DNA of 64,000 bases, taken from the NCBI RefSeq assembly GCF_904849725.1, contig NC_058519.1, forward strand, positions 110,658,881-110,722,880. The letters are read 5' to 3'. Each line of letters starts with the position of its first letter. Within the stretch, counting starts at the first letter, position 1. Under the pieces are notes generated by a model. The model saw only the letters and a program-made list of their open reading frames with translations, searched no databases and was not told where the DNA came from. Made by a program: the position numbers and the translations under genes. The stretch comes from Hordeum vulgare subsp. vulgare. Lineage: Eukaryota > Streptophyta > Magnoliopsida > Poales > Poaceae. Below, piece by piece: positions 12,331 to 25,195 of the stretch.

Positions 12331-13321
12331 TGTGACAGCCTGAGACCAACGCTCCAGAAGATTTCCCTTTTATTCCGTTATCGCCGTGTTGTTACATTGT
12401 ATGTCGCATTCATCATCGCATCATGCGCATCATACACATGCATGGCACTCTGTTACCGCCAGTTTTCTAAACTTGCATTGGTTATTAGCTGCCGGTTCTC
12501 TCTGTTTTCATCGTGGACCGTTTCGAGACAAACCACACACGCACACGCCCGCGGCGTCGTTTAAATTTTGTTTTAAATGTGTGTATAAAATATTCTCAGA
12601 TTGGGTTGAAACTTGGCGTGCGGTCCTAATATAATGTAGGTAGGCTGCCTACCAAATTTCATCACGATCGGAGTTTGTTTGATACCCCAACCGTTAAACC
12701 TATAGTGGCACTATAGTGGGTTTATTCGTTGGATGTTTTCGGTTTTAAAAACATTGTCACGGGATGCCATCTTCCCTCTCATCTCAGCCCAAGCCCCCCT
12801 ACACAGCCCAACGAAGCCCAGCAACCTCCCCCGCAATCGGAGTCGTCTGATTGCGATCGGAGGGTCCGAAAACGGGCTAAATCCCCCTAAACCTAACCCT
12901 GCCTATTTATAGACGGCCTAGCCCTCCTAATCTGGAACGCCTAGACATTTTCCTCATTTTCCGAGCGCCACCAGCCTTCGGCAGCCGCTAGCCTCCTCCC
13001 ACAGTCCCACCCCGCGAGCAGACCCGCCAGGCCCAAAGCAGGCCCGCCTGGGCCCGAAACCGTCGTCGTCCGCAGCTCCCTCCGCGATCCCGATCAGGAT
13101 CATGAGGAGCCCGAGCTCTTCCATGTGCATTGTGGCCTCGACGCGTTGCCTCCTCAGCCGACAGCCGTCGGAGCCACCGGTGCGTCACCCGATGTCGACC
13201 AGGACCACGTCGCTGGCCCGCGTCCTCGAGCTCGCCGGAGACGTCGGCCGGAGCGCCACCTGTGACCAATCCAGAGAGCGTCCGCCGTTGCGTGCCGCCA
13301 CGCCGGGACTCGGGAGAGCTC

Positions 13322-15096
13322 TGTTGGGTAACATTGCATGGGAAACAAAAAATTTCCTACGCACATGAAGACCTATCATGGTGATGATCATCTATGAGAG
13401 GGAGATTGGATCTACATACCCTTGTAGATCGCTAAGCGGGAAGCGTTAAGAAACGCGGTTGATGTAGTGGAACGTCTCCGCGATCCAAATCGCCGCCGTT
13501 CCACGATCCATCCCGATCTAGCACCGAACGGACGTCACTTCCGCGTTCGGCACACATACAGCTCGATGACGATCTCCGCCTTCTTGATCCAGCAAGAGAG
13601 ATGGGGAAGTAGACGAGTTCTCCGGCAGCGTGACGACGCGCCGGTGGTGCTGGTGATCTATTCCTCCATGGCTTCGCCTAAGCACCGCAAAAATCCGATC
13701 TAGAGGAAGAACTACAAACTAGAGGAGAGGGTAGCACGTGGCAGAAATTGTGTCTCAAAAACCCTCAACCCTCTAGTATATATAGGAGAAGGATGGGCTA
13801 GGCTTGCGCACCAAGGGAGCCACCCTTGGGCTCGGCCAAGCTAGGAGAGGAGGAGTCCTCCTCCAATCCTACTTGGATTAGGACACCTCCCCAAGTTGTC
13901 CACCTCTTTTGGTTTTTCCACATTTTACCTTATGGGATTTCTTTGGTTGACTAGTCAGCCCATCAAGGGATGTTGCGCCACCATCAAGTCCACGTGCCCC
14001 CCTTGGGGAGTGGTGGTCCCACCTGGTGGACCCCCGGTACCCATTCGTCACTCCCGGTACACTCTCGGTAATGCCCGAAATCCTTCTAGAATCCAAATAC
14101 CAACTTCCTATATATCAATCTTCGTTTCCGAACCATTCCGGAACTCCTCATGACGTCTGGGATCTCATCCGGGACTCCGAAAAAACTTCGGTCACCAGCA
14201 CCTACAACTCAACTATACTGAAACGTCACCGAACCTTAAGTGTGCAGACCCTGCGGGTTCGAGAACTATGTAGACATGACCTGAGACACTCTCTGGTCAA
14301 TATCCAATAGCGGGACCTAGATGTCCATATTGGATCCTACATATTCTACAAAGATCTTATCGGTTGAACCTCTATGTCAAGGATTCATATAATCCCGTAT
14401 ACCATTCCCTGTGTCCTTCGGTATGTTACTTGCCCGAGATTCTGCCGTCGGTATCTCCATACCTATTTCAATCTCGTTACCGGCAAGTCTCTTTACTCGT
14501 TCCGTAATACAAGATCCCGTGACTAACTCTTTAGTTACATTGCTTGCAAGGTTTGTATGTGCCGTTGTATTACCGAGTGGGCCCCGAGATACCTCTCCGT
14601 CACACAGAGTGACAAATCCCAGTCTATATCCATGCTAACTCAACGGACACCTTCAGAGATGCCTGTAGAGTACCTTTATAGTCACCCAGTAACATTGCGG
14701 CGTTTGATACACACAAGGCATTCCTCTGGTGTCAATGAGTTACATGATCTCATGGTCATAGGAATAAATACTTGACATGTAGAAAACCATAGCAACAAAA
14801 TGACACGATCATATGCTACGTTTATAGCTTGGGTCTTGTCCAGCACATCATTCTCCTAATGATGTGATCCCGTCATCAAGTGACAACACTTGTCTATGGC
14901 TAGGAAGCCTTAACCATCCTTGATCAACAGGCTAGTCAACTAGAGACTCACTAGGGACATAGTTTTGTCTATATATCCACACATGCATTTATGTTTCCAT
15001 TCAATACAATTATAGCATGGATAATAAACGATTATCTTGAAATAGGAAATGTAATGATAACTATTTTATTATTGCCTCTAGGGCATATTTCCAACA
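13322..15096 (-). repeat. 3' LTR of Copia copy 2
   Basis: 1775 bp. On the plus strand it starts TGTTGGGTAACA and ends ATATTTCCAACA. A TATATATA box on the minus strand lies at 13777-13784. Confidence 0.95.
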
Positions 15097-15107
15097 GTCT
15101 CCCACTT
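15097..15107 (-). promoter_or_regulatory. Polypurine tract of Copia copy 2
   Basis: On the minus strand, AAGTGGGAGAC lies immediately upstream of the 3' LTR, the position required for priming the plus strand during reverse transcription. Confidence 0.85.
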
Positions 15108-15147
15108 GCACTAGAGTCAATAATATAGCCTCACATCTTCATGTGAT

Positions 15148-18100
15148 TTACAATACAATGAATCTAACACCCATACAGTTCTGGTGTTGTTCATGCTTTG
15201 CTCGTGGAAGAGGTTTAGTCAGCGGATCTGCAACATTCAGATATGTGTGCACTTTGCAAATATTTATGTCTTCCTCCTTGATGTAATCGCGGATGGCGTT
15301 GAAGCGTCGCTTTATGTGTCTGGTCCTCTTGTGAAACCTTGGTTCCTTGGCTAGAGTAATGGCACCAGTGTTGTCACAGAACAGATTGATTGGATCCAAT
15401 GCACTTGGCACTACTCCAAGATCTGACATGAACTGCTTTATCCAGACACCCTCCTTGGCCGCCTCTGAGGCAGATATGTACTCCGCTTAGCATGTAGAAT
15501 CAGCTACGACGCTTTGCTTGGAACTGCACTAGCTTACCGCACCCCCATTAAGAATAAATACGTATCCGATTTGCGACTTAGAGTGATCCGAATCAGTGTC
15601 AAAGCTTGCATCGACGTAACCCTTTACGACGAGTTCTTCGTCACCTTCATAAACGAGAAACATTTCCTTAGTCCTTTTCAGGTACTTCAGAATATTCTTA
15701 ACCGCCGCCCAGTGTTCCACTCCTGGATCACTTTGAAACCTGCCTACCATACTTATGGCCAGGCTGACATCCGGTCTTGTGCACAACATTGCATACATGA
15801 TAGACCCTATGGCTGAAGCATAGGGGACGACACTCATCTTTTCTCTACCTTCTGCAGTTACTGGACATTGAGTCTCACTCAACTTTATACCTTGTAACAC
15901 AAGCAAGAACCCCTTCTTGGATTGTTCCATTTTGAACTTCTTCAAAATGTTATCAAGGTATGTGCTTTGTGAAAGAGCTATTAGGCACCTCGACCTATCT
16001 CTATAGATCTTTATGTCCAATATGTAAGCAGCTTCTCCTAGGTCTTTCATTGAATTTTATTTATTCAAGTAATCATTTACGCTTTCCAAAAACTCCACAT
16101 TGTTTCCAATCAGCAATATGTCACCCACATATAATATTAGAAACGCTATAGAGCTCCCACTCACTTTCTTGTAAATACAAGCTTCTCCAAAAACTTGTAT
16201 AAACCCAAATGCCTTAATCACCTCATCAAAGCGCTGATTCCAACTCCGAGATGCTTGCACCAGTCCATAAATGGATCGCTGGAGCTTGCACACCTTGTCA
16301 GCATTCTCTGGATCGACAAAACCTCCGGGTTGTATCATATACAACTCTTCCTTAAGAAACCGTTAAGGAAAGCCGTTTTGACATCCATCTGCCAGATTTC
16401 ATAATCGAAAAATCCAGCTATTGCTAACATGATTCATACGGACATAAGCATCGCTACGGGTGAGAATGTCTCATCATAGTCAACTCCTTCAACTTGTGAA
16501 AAACCCTTTGCCACAAGTCGACCTTTATAAACGGTCACATTACCGTTCGCGTCCGTCTTCTTCTTAAAGATCCATTTGTTCTGAATAGCCTTGCGACCTT
16601 CAGGTTATACTTCCAAAGTCCACACTTTGTTTTCTACATAGATCCTATCTCGGATTTCATGGCTTCCAACCATCTGTTCGAATCTGGGCCCACCATTGCT
16701 TCTCCATAATTCGCAGGCTCGTTGTTGTCCATAAACCTGAGAATGGTTTATAAACTGCACCATAACCAAACTGAACCCGCATGATATTTTTATCAGCCCA
16801 ACCCAAACTAAACCCATACAATAGTTTCATCGCCCCAACCAAAACCAAACCACTCAAATCTTTGCACCCAAACCGAACTAAACCTAGTGCCCATCAGTGG
16901 GTTTAAACCATTTACTAAAATGGCTAGAAGCCCATTCATTCCAATGGGTCAAGCCTCGGGCAGGTCTCCCATTGGGTTGAGCTGATAACATTGGGAGGGG
17001 CTGCAGGGGACACCGGGAGACTGGCATCGTCGGGATAGTGTTGAGCGATGCGAGCCATCGGGATCCAGCTAACGTAGTGGCTGCGGCGTGAACCCATCCA
17101 TCGCGGGCTACGACGCATGGGGCCCATCCAAGAGCAGTAGACCCAGAGAGAGGATATAGCAGTCGACGCGGGAGCTAGGTTCGGGCTTGTTGGCCCCGGA
17201 GGCAGCCGGAGCACGGAGACCAGCGGCCACCGCCTACATAGTGACTAGCACGGCAGCGAGAGCCCCATGCGCTGACCCCAAGGAGGAGTTGGAGCAGGGT
17301 GGATCCGGGCGCGGCGGTTGTTCGGGGGGATCCGGGCGCGATGGTCGCGGACGTGGCCGGAGCAGGCCGATCTGGCCGACGGTGGCCGCGTGCTCACGCG
17401 CCATCAGTCACGGTCGCAAGACCATGTCCTATCGTCTTGTGGTTGTTTTAAGAGATATCTGGGGAGAGAGACCTACGAATCAGTTTCCCAACAGGGTGAG
17501 AACTGTAGGTTTAACTAACGTGTAATTGTACGTGTTTGTGCCCGTACCTGACCATACCCATCCGTTTCTCATGAAAAACCAAATTAAACCCACCTGTTGT
17601 CAAACTGGACCCATTTATATGTGATATACAAACAAAACTATAAGGCAAAACTGACCGAGCATACCCGGTTTAGATAAAACCATTCTTAGATCGGGTTGTC
17701 CAACAACATGATAGACAAGACAGGATTTCCGTACCACTCGGGAGTAGTACGTGCACTTGTCGACCTGCGAGGTCCGACAATAACTTGATCTGAAGCTTCA
17801 TGATCATCATCATTAGCTTCCTCTTCAACTGGTGTTGCCTCGACAGCAATTTCTTTCTGCCCTGCGCCACCATCTTGTTGAAGCAGAGGTTCTGTAACCT
17901 CATCGAGTTCTATCTTCCACCCACTCAATTCTTTGGAAAGAAATTCTTTATCAAGAAAAGCTCTGTTCTTAGCGATAAACACATTGCCCTCGGATCTGAG
18001 ATAGAAGGTATACCCAACTGTCTCTTTTGGGTAACCTATGAAGACGCACTTTTCCGCTTTGGGTTCCAGCTTTTCAGCCTGAAGCTTTTTGACATAAGCA

Positions 18101-20099
18101 TCACATCCCCAAACTTCAAGAAACGACAACTTTGGCTTCTTGCCATACCATAGCTCATATGGTGTTGTCTGAACAGATTTTGATGGTGCCCTATTTAAAG
18201 TGAATGCAGCTGTCTCTAATGCATAGCCCCAAAACGATAATAGCAAATCGTTAAGATACATCATAGATCACACTATATATAACAAAGTACGATTACGACG
18301 TTCGGACACACCATTATGCCGTGGTGTTCTAGGCGGTGTCAACTATGAAACAATTCCACATTGTCTTAAGTGAGCACCAAACTCGTAACTCAGATTTTCT
18401 CCTCCTTGATTAGATCGTAGGAATTTGATCTTCTTGCTACGATGATTTTCAACTTCACTGTGAAATTGTTTGAACTTTTCAAACGTTTCAGACTTGTGCT
18501 TCATCAAGTAGATATGGCCATATCTACTCAAATCGTCAGTGAAGGTGAGAAAATAACGATATCCGTCGCACGCCTCTATGCTCATTGGTATGCACACATC
18601 AGTATGTATGATCTCCAATAAGTCACTCGCACGCTCCATTGTTCTAGAGAACGGAGTCTTAGTCATCTTGCCCATGAAGCATGGTTCGCATGTGTCAAGT
18701 GATTCAAAATCAAGTGACTCCAAAAGTCCATCAGCATGGAGTTTCTTCATGCGCTTAACACCAATATGACCTAAGCGGCAGTGCCACGATAAAGTGGCGT
18801 TATCATTGTTAACTCTACATCTTTTGGTCTCAATGTTACGGATATGAGTGTCATCACAATCGAGATTCAATATGAAAAAACCCTCACATTGGGTGCATGA
18901 CCATAAAAGATATTACTCAGATAAATAGAACAACAATTATTCTCAGACTTAGATGAGTAACTGCGTCACAATAAACAAGATCCAGATATAATGTTCATGC
19001 TCAACGCAGGCACTAAATAACAATTATTTAAGTTCATAACTAATCCTGATGGTAACTGAAGTGAGACCGTGCGGACGGCGATCACATCAACCTTGGAACC
19101 ATTTCCCACGCGCATCGTCACTTCATCCTTCACCGGCCTTCATTTATTCCGCAGTTCCTGTTTCGAGTTGCAAATCTGAGCAATAGAACCGGTATCAAAT
19201 ACACAGGCACTACTACGAGAGTTGGTGAGGTACACATCAATAACATGTATATCATATATACCTTGTTTGGCATTGGCCACCTTCTTATCGGCCAGATACT
19301 TGGGGCAGTTGCGCTTCGAGTGACCAGTCCCCTTGCAATAATAACACTAAGTTTCCGGCTTAGGTCCAGCCTTGGGTTTCTTCATCGAAGGGGCAACAGC
19401 TTTGCCACTCTTCTTGGAGTTACCCTTCTTGCCTTTGTCGTTCTTCTTGAAACTAGTGGTCTTATTAAGCATCAACACTTGATGTTCTTTCTGGATTTCT
19501 GACTCAGCGACTTTCAACATCGCAAATAACTCGTCGGGTGACTTATTCATCCCTTGCATGTTATAGTTCAACACAAAGCTCTTGTAGCTAGGTGGTAGTG
19601 ATTGGAGAATTCTGTCAGTGATAGCTTCTTGCGGGACAGCGATCCCCAGCTCAGCTAGACGGTTTGAGTACCCACACATTTTGAGCACATGTTCACTGAC
19701 AGGTGAATTCTCCTCCATTTTGCAAGCATAGAATTTATCGGAGGTCTCATACCTCTCGATCCGGGCATTCTTCTCAAAGATAAACTTCAACTCCTGGAAC
19801 ATCTCATATGCTCCATGACGTCCAAAACTTCTTTGAAGTCCCGGTTCTAAGCCATACAAAACTGCATATTGAACTAGTGAGTAGTCATCCTTACGAGATT
19901 GCTAAGCGTCCAAAACATCTTGGTCAGTCGTAGCGGGTCGTTCATCTCCTAGCGCTGCATCAAGGGCATAATTCTTTTGCCCAACTTGGAGGATAAGCCT
20001 CAGATTTTGAGCCCAGTCTACAAAGTTGCTACCATCATCTTTCAGCTTAGCTTTCTCTAGGAACGTATTGAAATTCAGGGTTGCTACTGCGTGAGCCAT
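15148..20099 (-). pseudogene. gag-pol of Copia copy 2, heavily decayed
   Basis: Homologous to copy 1 throughout. Gag starts at 20099 (MAHAVATLNFN). A Trp codon has become TAG just before 19902. The residue before the zinc knuckle is TAG (about 19345). Further breaks are a TGA in the protease-to-integrase region (about 18960) and a one-base deletion near 18877. The integrase carries the same TAG as copy 1 (18343-18345), and a hAT-like element splits pol at 16731-17693. The reverse transcriptase box reads YVGD (about 16120). RNase H has two more stops, one replacing the Glu of STCEAEY. The last open part, 15429-15148, is the RNase H C-terminus. Confidence 0.93.
16731..17693. mobile_element. hAT-like non-autonomous DNA transposon inside copy 2 pol
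   Basis: Comparison with copy 1 shows an insertion of about 0.96 kb. The target TGTTGTCC (16723-16730) is repeated as GGTTGTCC (17694-17701), seven of eight bases identical, as expected for an 8-bp hAT duplication. The termini share an imperfect inverted repeat around AGAATGGTTT. The subterminal regions are rich in AACCCAAACC-like direct and inverted motifs, as in plant hAT elements, and the centre is GC-rich. I see no transposase. Confidence 0.75.
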
Positions 20100-21351
20100 T
20101 GATCTACAACATAAAAATTTGCAAAGATTACTTAGACTATGTTCAAGACAATTGAGTTTAGCTAATTATATTACTAATAAACTCCCACTTAAATATACAT
20201 CCCTCTAGTTATTCGCGTGACGCATGATCCAAATTCACTAACTCAAGTCCGATCATCACGTGAGTTGAGTATAGTTTTAGTGGTGAACATCTCCATGTTG
20301 ATCATTTCTACTATATGATCCATGCTCGACCGTTCGAACTCTTGTGTTCTGAGGCCATGTCTGTACATGCTAGGATCGTCAAGTTTAACCCGAGTGTTCC
20401 GCGTGTGCAACTGTTTTGCACCCGTTGTATGTGAACGTTGAGTCTATCACACCCGATCATCACGTGGTGTCTCGAAACGACGAACTGTCGCAACGGTGCA
20501 CAGTCGGGAAGAACACAATTTTATCTTGAAATTTTAGTGAGGGATCACCTTATAATGCTACCGTCGCTCTAAGAAAAATAAGGTTCATAAAAGGATTAAC
20601 ATCACATGCAAATCATAAGTGACAGGATATGGCCATGATCTTGTGCTTCTTGATCTCCATCACCAAAGCACCGACATGATCTTCATCGTCACCGGCGCCA
20701 CACCATGATCTCCATCATTGTGCCGCCATCGAGGTTGTCGTGCTATCTATGCTATTACTACTAAAGCTACTACCTAGCAATATAGTAAACGCATCTGCAA
20801 GCACAAACGTTAGTTTAAAGATAACCCTATGGCTCCTGTCGGTTGCCGTAGCATCGACGTGCAAGTCGATATTTAACTATTACAACATGATCATCTCATG
20901 CATCCAATATATCACATCATGTCTTTGGACATATCACATCACATGCCTACCCTGCAAAAACAAGTTAGACGTCCTCTAATTTGTTGTTGCATGTTTTACG
21001 TGGCTGCTATGGGTATCTAGTATGGTCGCATCTTACTTACGCAAAGCCACAACAGTGATATGCAAATTGCTATCTAACCTTCTCCAAGGACAGCCTCGGT
21101 CAAATCCGATTCAACTAAAGTTGAAGAAACAAACACCGGCCAGTCATCTTTATGCAACAAGTTGCATGTCAGTCGATGAAACCGGTCTCTCGTAAGCGTA
21201 CGAGTAAGGTTGGTCCGGGCCGCTTCAATCCAACAATACTGCCGAATCGAGAAAATACTAAGGAGGGCAGCAAATTGAACATCAACGCCCACAAACTATT
21301 TTGTGTTCTACTCGAGATGTCATCTACGGATGGACCTAGCTCATAATGCAT
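20100..21351 (-). other. Leader and decayed primer site of Copia copy 2
   Basis: Non-coding leader homologous to 3690-4945. The expected primer site beside the LTR (21337-21351) reads ATGCATTATGAGC on the minus strand, further from the tRNA-complementary form than in copy 1. Confidence 0.8.
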
Positions 21352-23120
21352 TGTTGGGGAACGTTGCATGGGAAACAAAAAATTCCTACGCACACGAAGA
21401 CCTATCATGGTGATGATCATCTATGAGAGGGAGATCGGATCTACATACCCTTGTAGATCGTTAAGCGGGAAGCATTAAGAAACGCGGTTTATTAGTGGAA
21501 CGTCTTCGCGATCCAAATCGCCAACGTTCCACGATCCGTCCCGATCTAGCACTGAACGGACGACACCTTCGTGTTCAGCACACGTACAACTCGATGACGA
21601 TCTCTGCCTTTTTGATCCAGAAAGAGAGACGGAGAAGTAGATGAGTTCTCTGGCAGCGTGACGGTGCGCCGGTGATGGTGGTGATCTATCCTGTAGGGCT
21701 TCGACTAAGCACCGCACAAATCCGATCTAGTGGAAGAACTACAAACTAGAGGAGAGGGTAGCACGTGGCTGAAATTGTGTCTCAAAACCCCTCAAACCTC
21801 TAGTATATATAGGAGGAAGGAGGGGCTAGGCTTGCGTAGCAAGGGAGCCTCCCTTGGGCTCGGCTGAACTAGGAGAGGAGTCCTCCTCCAATCCTACTTG
21901 GATTAGGACTCCTCCCCAAGTTGTCCACCTCTTTTGGTTTTTCCACCTTTTACCTCATGGGCTTTATTTGGTTGACTATTCTGCCCATCAAGGGTTGTTG
22001 CACCACCATCAAGTTCACGTGCCCCCTTGGGGAGTGGTGGGCCCACCTGGTGGACCCCCGGTACCCATTCGTCACTCCCGATACACTACTGGTAATGCCC
22101 GAAATTTCCGGAATCCAAATACCAACTTCCTATATATTAATCTTCGTTTTGCGGACCATTCTGGAACTCCTCGTGACGTCTGGAATCTCATCCGGGACTC
22201 CGAACAAAACTTCGGTCACCAACACCTACAACTCAACTATACCGAAACGTCACCGAACCTTTAGTGTGCAGACCCTGTGGGTTCGAGAACTATGTAGACA
22301 TGACCTGAGAAACTCTCGGGTCAATATCCAATAGCGGGACGTGGATGTCCATATTGGATCTTACATATTCTATGAAGATCTTATCCGTTGAACCTCTATG
22401 TCAAGGATTCATATAATACCGTATGCCATTCCCTTTGTCCTTCGGTATGTTACTTGCCCGAGATTCGATCGTCGGTATCTCCATACCTATTTCAATCTCG
22501 TTACCGGCAAGTCTCTTTACTCGTTCCGTAATACAAGATCCCGTGACTAACTCTTTAGTCACATTGCTTGCAAGGCTTGTATGTGATATTGTATTACCGA
22601 GTGGGCCCCGAGATACCTCTTCGTCACACGGAGTGACAAATCCCAGTCTTGATCCATGCTAACTCAATGGACACCTTCGGAGATGCCTGTAGAGTACCTT
22701 TATAGTCACCCAACAACGTTGCGACGTTTGATACACACAAGGTATTCCTCCCGTGTCAGTGAGTTACATGATATCATGGTCGTAGGAATGAATACTTGAC
22801 ATGCAGAAAACAATAGCAACAAAATGACACGATCATATGCTACGTTTATAGTTTGGGTCTTGTCCATCACATCATTCTCCTAATGATTTGATCCCGTCAT
22901 CAAATGACAACACTTGTACATGTCTAGGAAATCTTAACCATCCTTGATCAACATGCTAGTCAACTAGAGACTCACTAGGGACATAGTTTTGTCTATATAT
23001 CCGCACATGCATTTATCTTTCCATTAAATACAATTATAGCATGGATAATAAACGAATATCTTGAAACACGAAATATAATAATAACTATTTTACTGTTGCC
23101 TCTAGGGCATATTTCCAACA
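21352..23120 (-). repeat. 5' LTR of Copia copy 2
   Basis: 1769 bp. On the plus strand it starts TGTTGGGGAACG and ends ATATTTCCAACA. A TATATATA box on the minus strand (21804-21811) is the likely promoter. Confidence 0.95.
21804..21811 (-). promoter_or_regulatory. TATA box in the 5' LTR of Copia copy 2
   Basis: TATATATA on the minus strand within CCTATATATACTAGAGG. The same box is in the 3' LTR at 13777-13784. Only its position and sequence support it. Confidence 0.6.
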
Positions 23121-23547
23121 AGCTCCTCCACGTCGCGAGTGCCCCGCCCTCGCCCGATTTGGTTGGCCGTGCCGCTGGCAGCCAGCATCACCATGCCGCT
23201 GCCGTCCTGCAGTGTCGCTGTGCATGTCCCATCATGGTCGAGCACGACGCTCCAAACGCCTTGAGCCAGCTCGCATGGGCTGCCGCAGCCACCGACCCAG
23301 TCGCCCCAGTCAAGCACCCCGACCACCTTCGCCTCCAGCCCAGGTCCACAAGGCCCAATCCAGGTGGTTCCCCCAAGGCCCAGCCCAAGGTAAGTCGACC
23401 CAACTCCCTATCCCACACCCACAGGCTTCAGTTGGCTATATTGCGCCCATCTGATGTGGGCCAGATCACGAATTCGGCCCGATGCCTTTTTTCTGTCCAA
23501 CGAATCTATACTTATACTAACTAGTAAGCTTGCACATGCAACGCACG

Positions 23548-24840
23548 TCTCATACGTTGAGCAAATGAAATTTATACAAATACAAAATAAATGTTTCAAG
23601 AAAAAAATCTTAAATGGAAACACAATTCCGTGATGTCGCTCAAGTTGCAGTTTCAAAGGTGAAACACAATTGTGGCCATGTTGTTGCATACAGACCACAA
23701 TATATGTTATTCCATCCATTAGGTGTTCTCATTGGTTGTTAATAAATAAGATAACATTTTTATGATTAAAAAACAGCCTCACATAAAAATATTAGTGCCA
23801 GTGAGCCAATATTCTAAAGCAAAATCTGAACACCAAAAATGCATACAAAGGTATATAATGTTTGTTACAACTGCTAGTTGAAATAAAAAATAACTATCAT
23901 TAGTGGATATAGACCTATATTGTCCACCAAACCAACCAAACAAAATCATGGCTTCTAAAAGCTGAATGGAGATCTCCCATCCAACTTCATCCAAGCATTC
24001 CAATGCTACATAAAGATATGCTAGTCGTCAAGTGAACTTGCATTAAAAGTGAGGGTTCGCCCAGGAATCCTTTGTTGTTTTTTCAAAAGGGCATGTTCCT
24101 TTGTTTTTTTTCCTATAAATACCTTGTATCAGCAGTTGGCATATGAAATTCATAGAAAAAGGCCATCAGGCAGACAACAAAGTAGCCCTAAACATATTTT
24201 CATTATAAATAATGAAGTTTGAGTAGCATTAACATATAGTGTGGTACTTAAACGTTTTGAATTGCAGTTAAATAAATAACAAACCATTCCACTTATAGTC
24301 AAGGTGAAATGTATGGACACAAATACGTGAATTCCCAGAATGTTGTGCAGAAATTTGTCTTTGGGAAGGCCGGCAATTTTTATGTTGTAGGCAGGCGCTG
24401 ATGGAAATGATTTCATATGTTATATATATTTTTTAAGGTTCCAGGCTCCCAACAATGCACATAATAGGAAAACGGACTCGTGGGTACCAACTCTTTTGGA
24501 TGCACTGACATAGCCTGAATATATTACTTATCGTGCGTAAGAGTATACATAGTCATTGGAGAAACAAACAGCTGTAATGGAAACATAATCGTATGAAACC
24601 AGTGTGTGAACATTGCAGAGTTAGATGGTTAATATCACAGAAATTGATGGTTGTAGCTTGTGCGCTTGACAATTTGTTGATCCCGTGGAAGGAAAAACAA
24701 ATATAATTAATAGTAGCTATTGGAATACACAAGAAAATACTAACTCAAGTAAGGTAGAAGCCTGGTTTAAGTAATAACATAGTGAATAAATCAGACACCG
24801 CAAAAAAATGCCATCGTACTACCAGAGCAGAAATATATAT
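23548..24840. other. H3 3' portion without recognisable genes
   Basis: AT-rich sequence of about 1.3 kb. No open frame has recognisable similarity, and I see no inverted repeats or duplications. Confidence 0.5.
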
Positions 24841-24845
24841 GGAAC

Positions 24846-25190
24846 TGTTATGACCGGTATTCATTATAACCGGAGGGGGCCCAAGGGCGCAGCCACTTAA
24901 AGGTCTGGCCCAACTTATCTTATCGTTATTAGGGGCTTAGCCTAGTTTATCGTATTTGTTAGGCTAGGGAGATTATATATACTCATGTAAGTACTCCGTT
25001 TTGGTTAAGCATAAGCAATCATATTTGCTCGGCTCCTACAGGAGCCGGCACCCCAACCCTAGTCGCCTCGATTCTCTCTCTCTCTCTCGTGGGCGCGCGC
25101 GATCATTGTGCCCCGGCGCCTCGCCCCGTCAACCTCTCTTCCATCCATATAACCCGAGAACTCGCCCTGGTAGGGATCCTATTCCTATCA
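24846..25190 (+). repeat. Solo LTR of the Gypsy A family, target duplication GGAAC
   Basis: 345 bp from TGTTATGACCGG to TTCCTATCA, flanked by GGAAC at 24841-24845 and 25191-25195. It matches the truncated Gypsy A LTR at 8070-8382 in the opposite orientation. A TATATATA box and a (CT)n tract are shared. No internal sequence is present, so this is a solo LTR from recombination between the two LTRs of a former insertion. Confidence 0.93.
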
Positions 25191-25195
25191 GGAAC

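Larger units (their letters stand above)
13322..23120 (-). mobile_element. BARE/WIS/Angela-like Copia element, copy 2, full length, target duplication AGCTC
   Basis: Complete structure of 9799 bp: 3' LTR 13322-15096, degenerate coding region, leader, and 5' LTR 21352-23120. The flanking pentamers are AGCTC at 13317-13321 and AGCTC at 23121-23125. The length includes a hAT-like insertion of about 0.96 kb in pol. Over the first 190 bases of the two LTRs I count about ten substitutions, near 5 percent, so the insertion is not recent. It lies in the long solo LTR. Confidence 0.96.
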
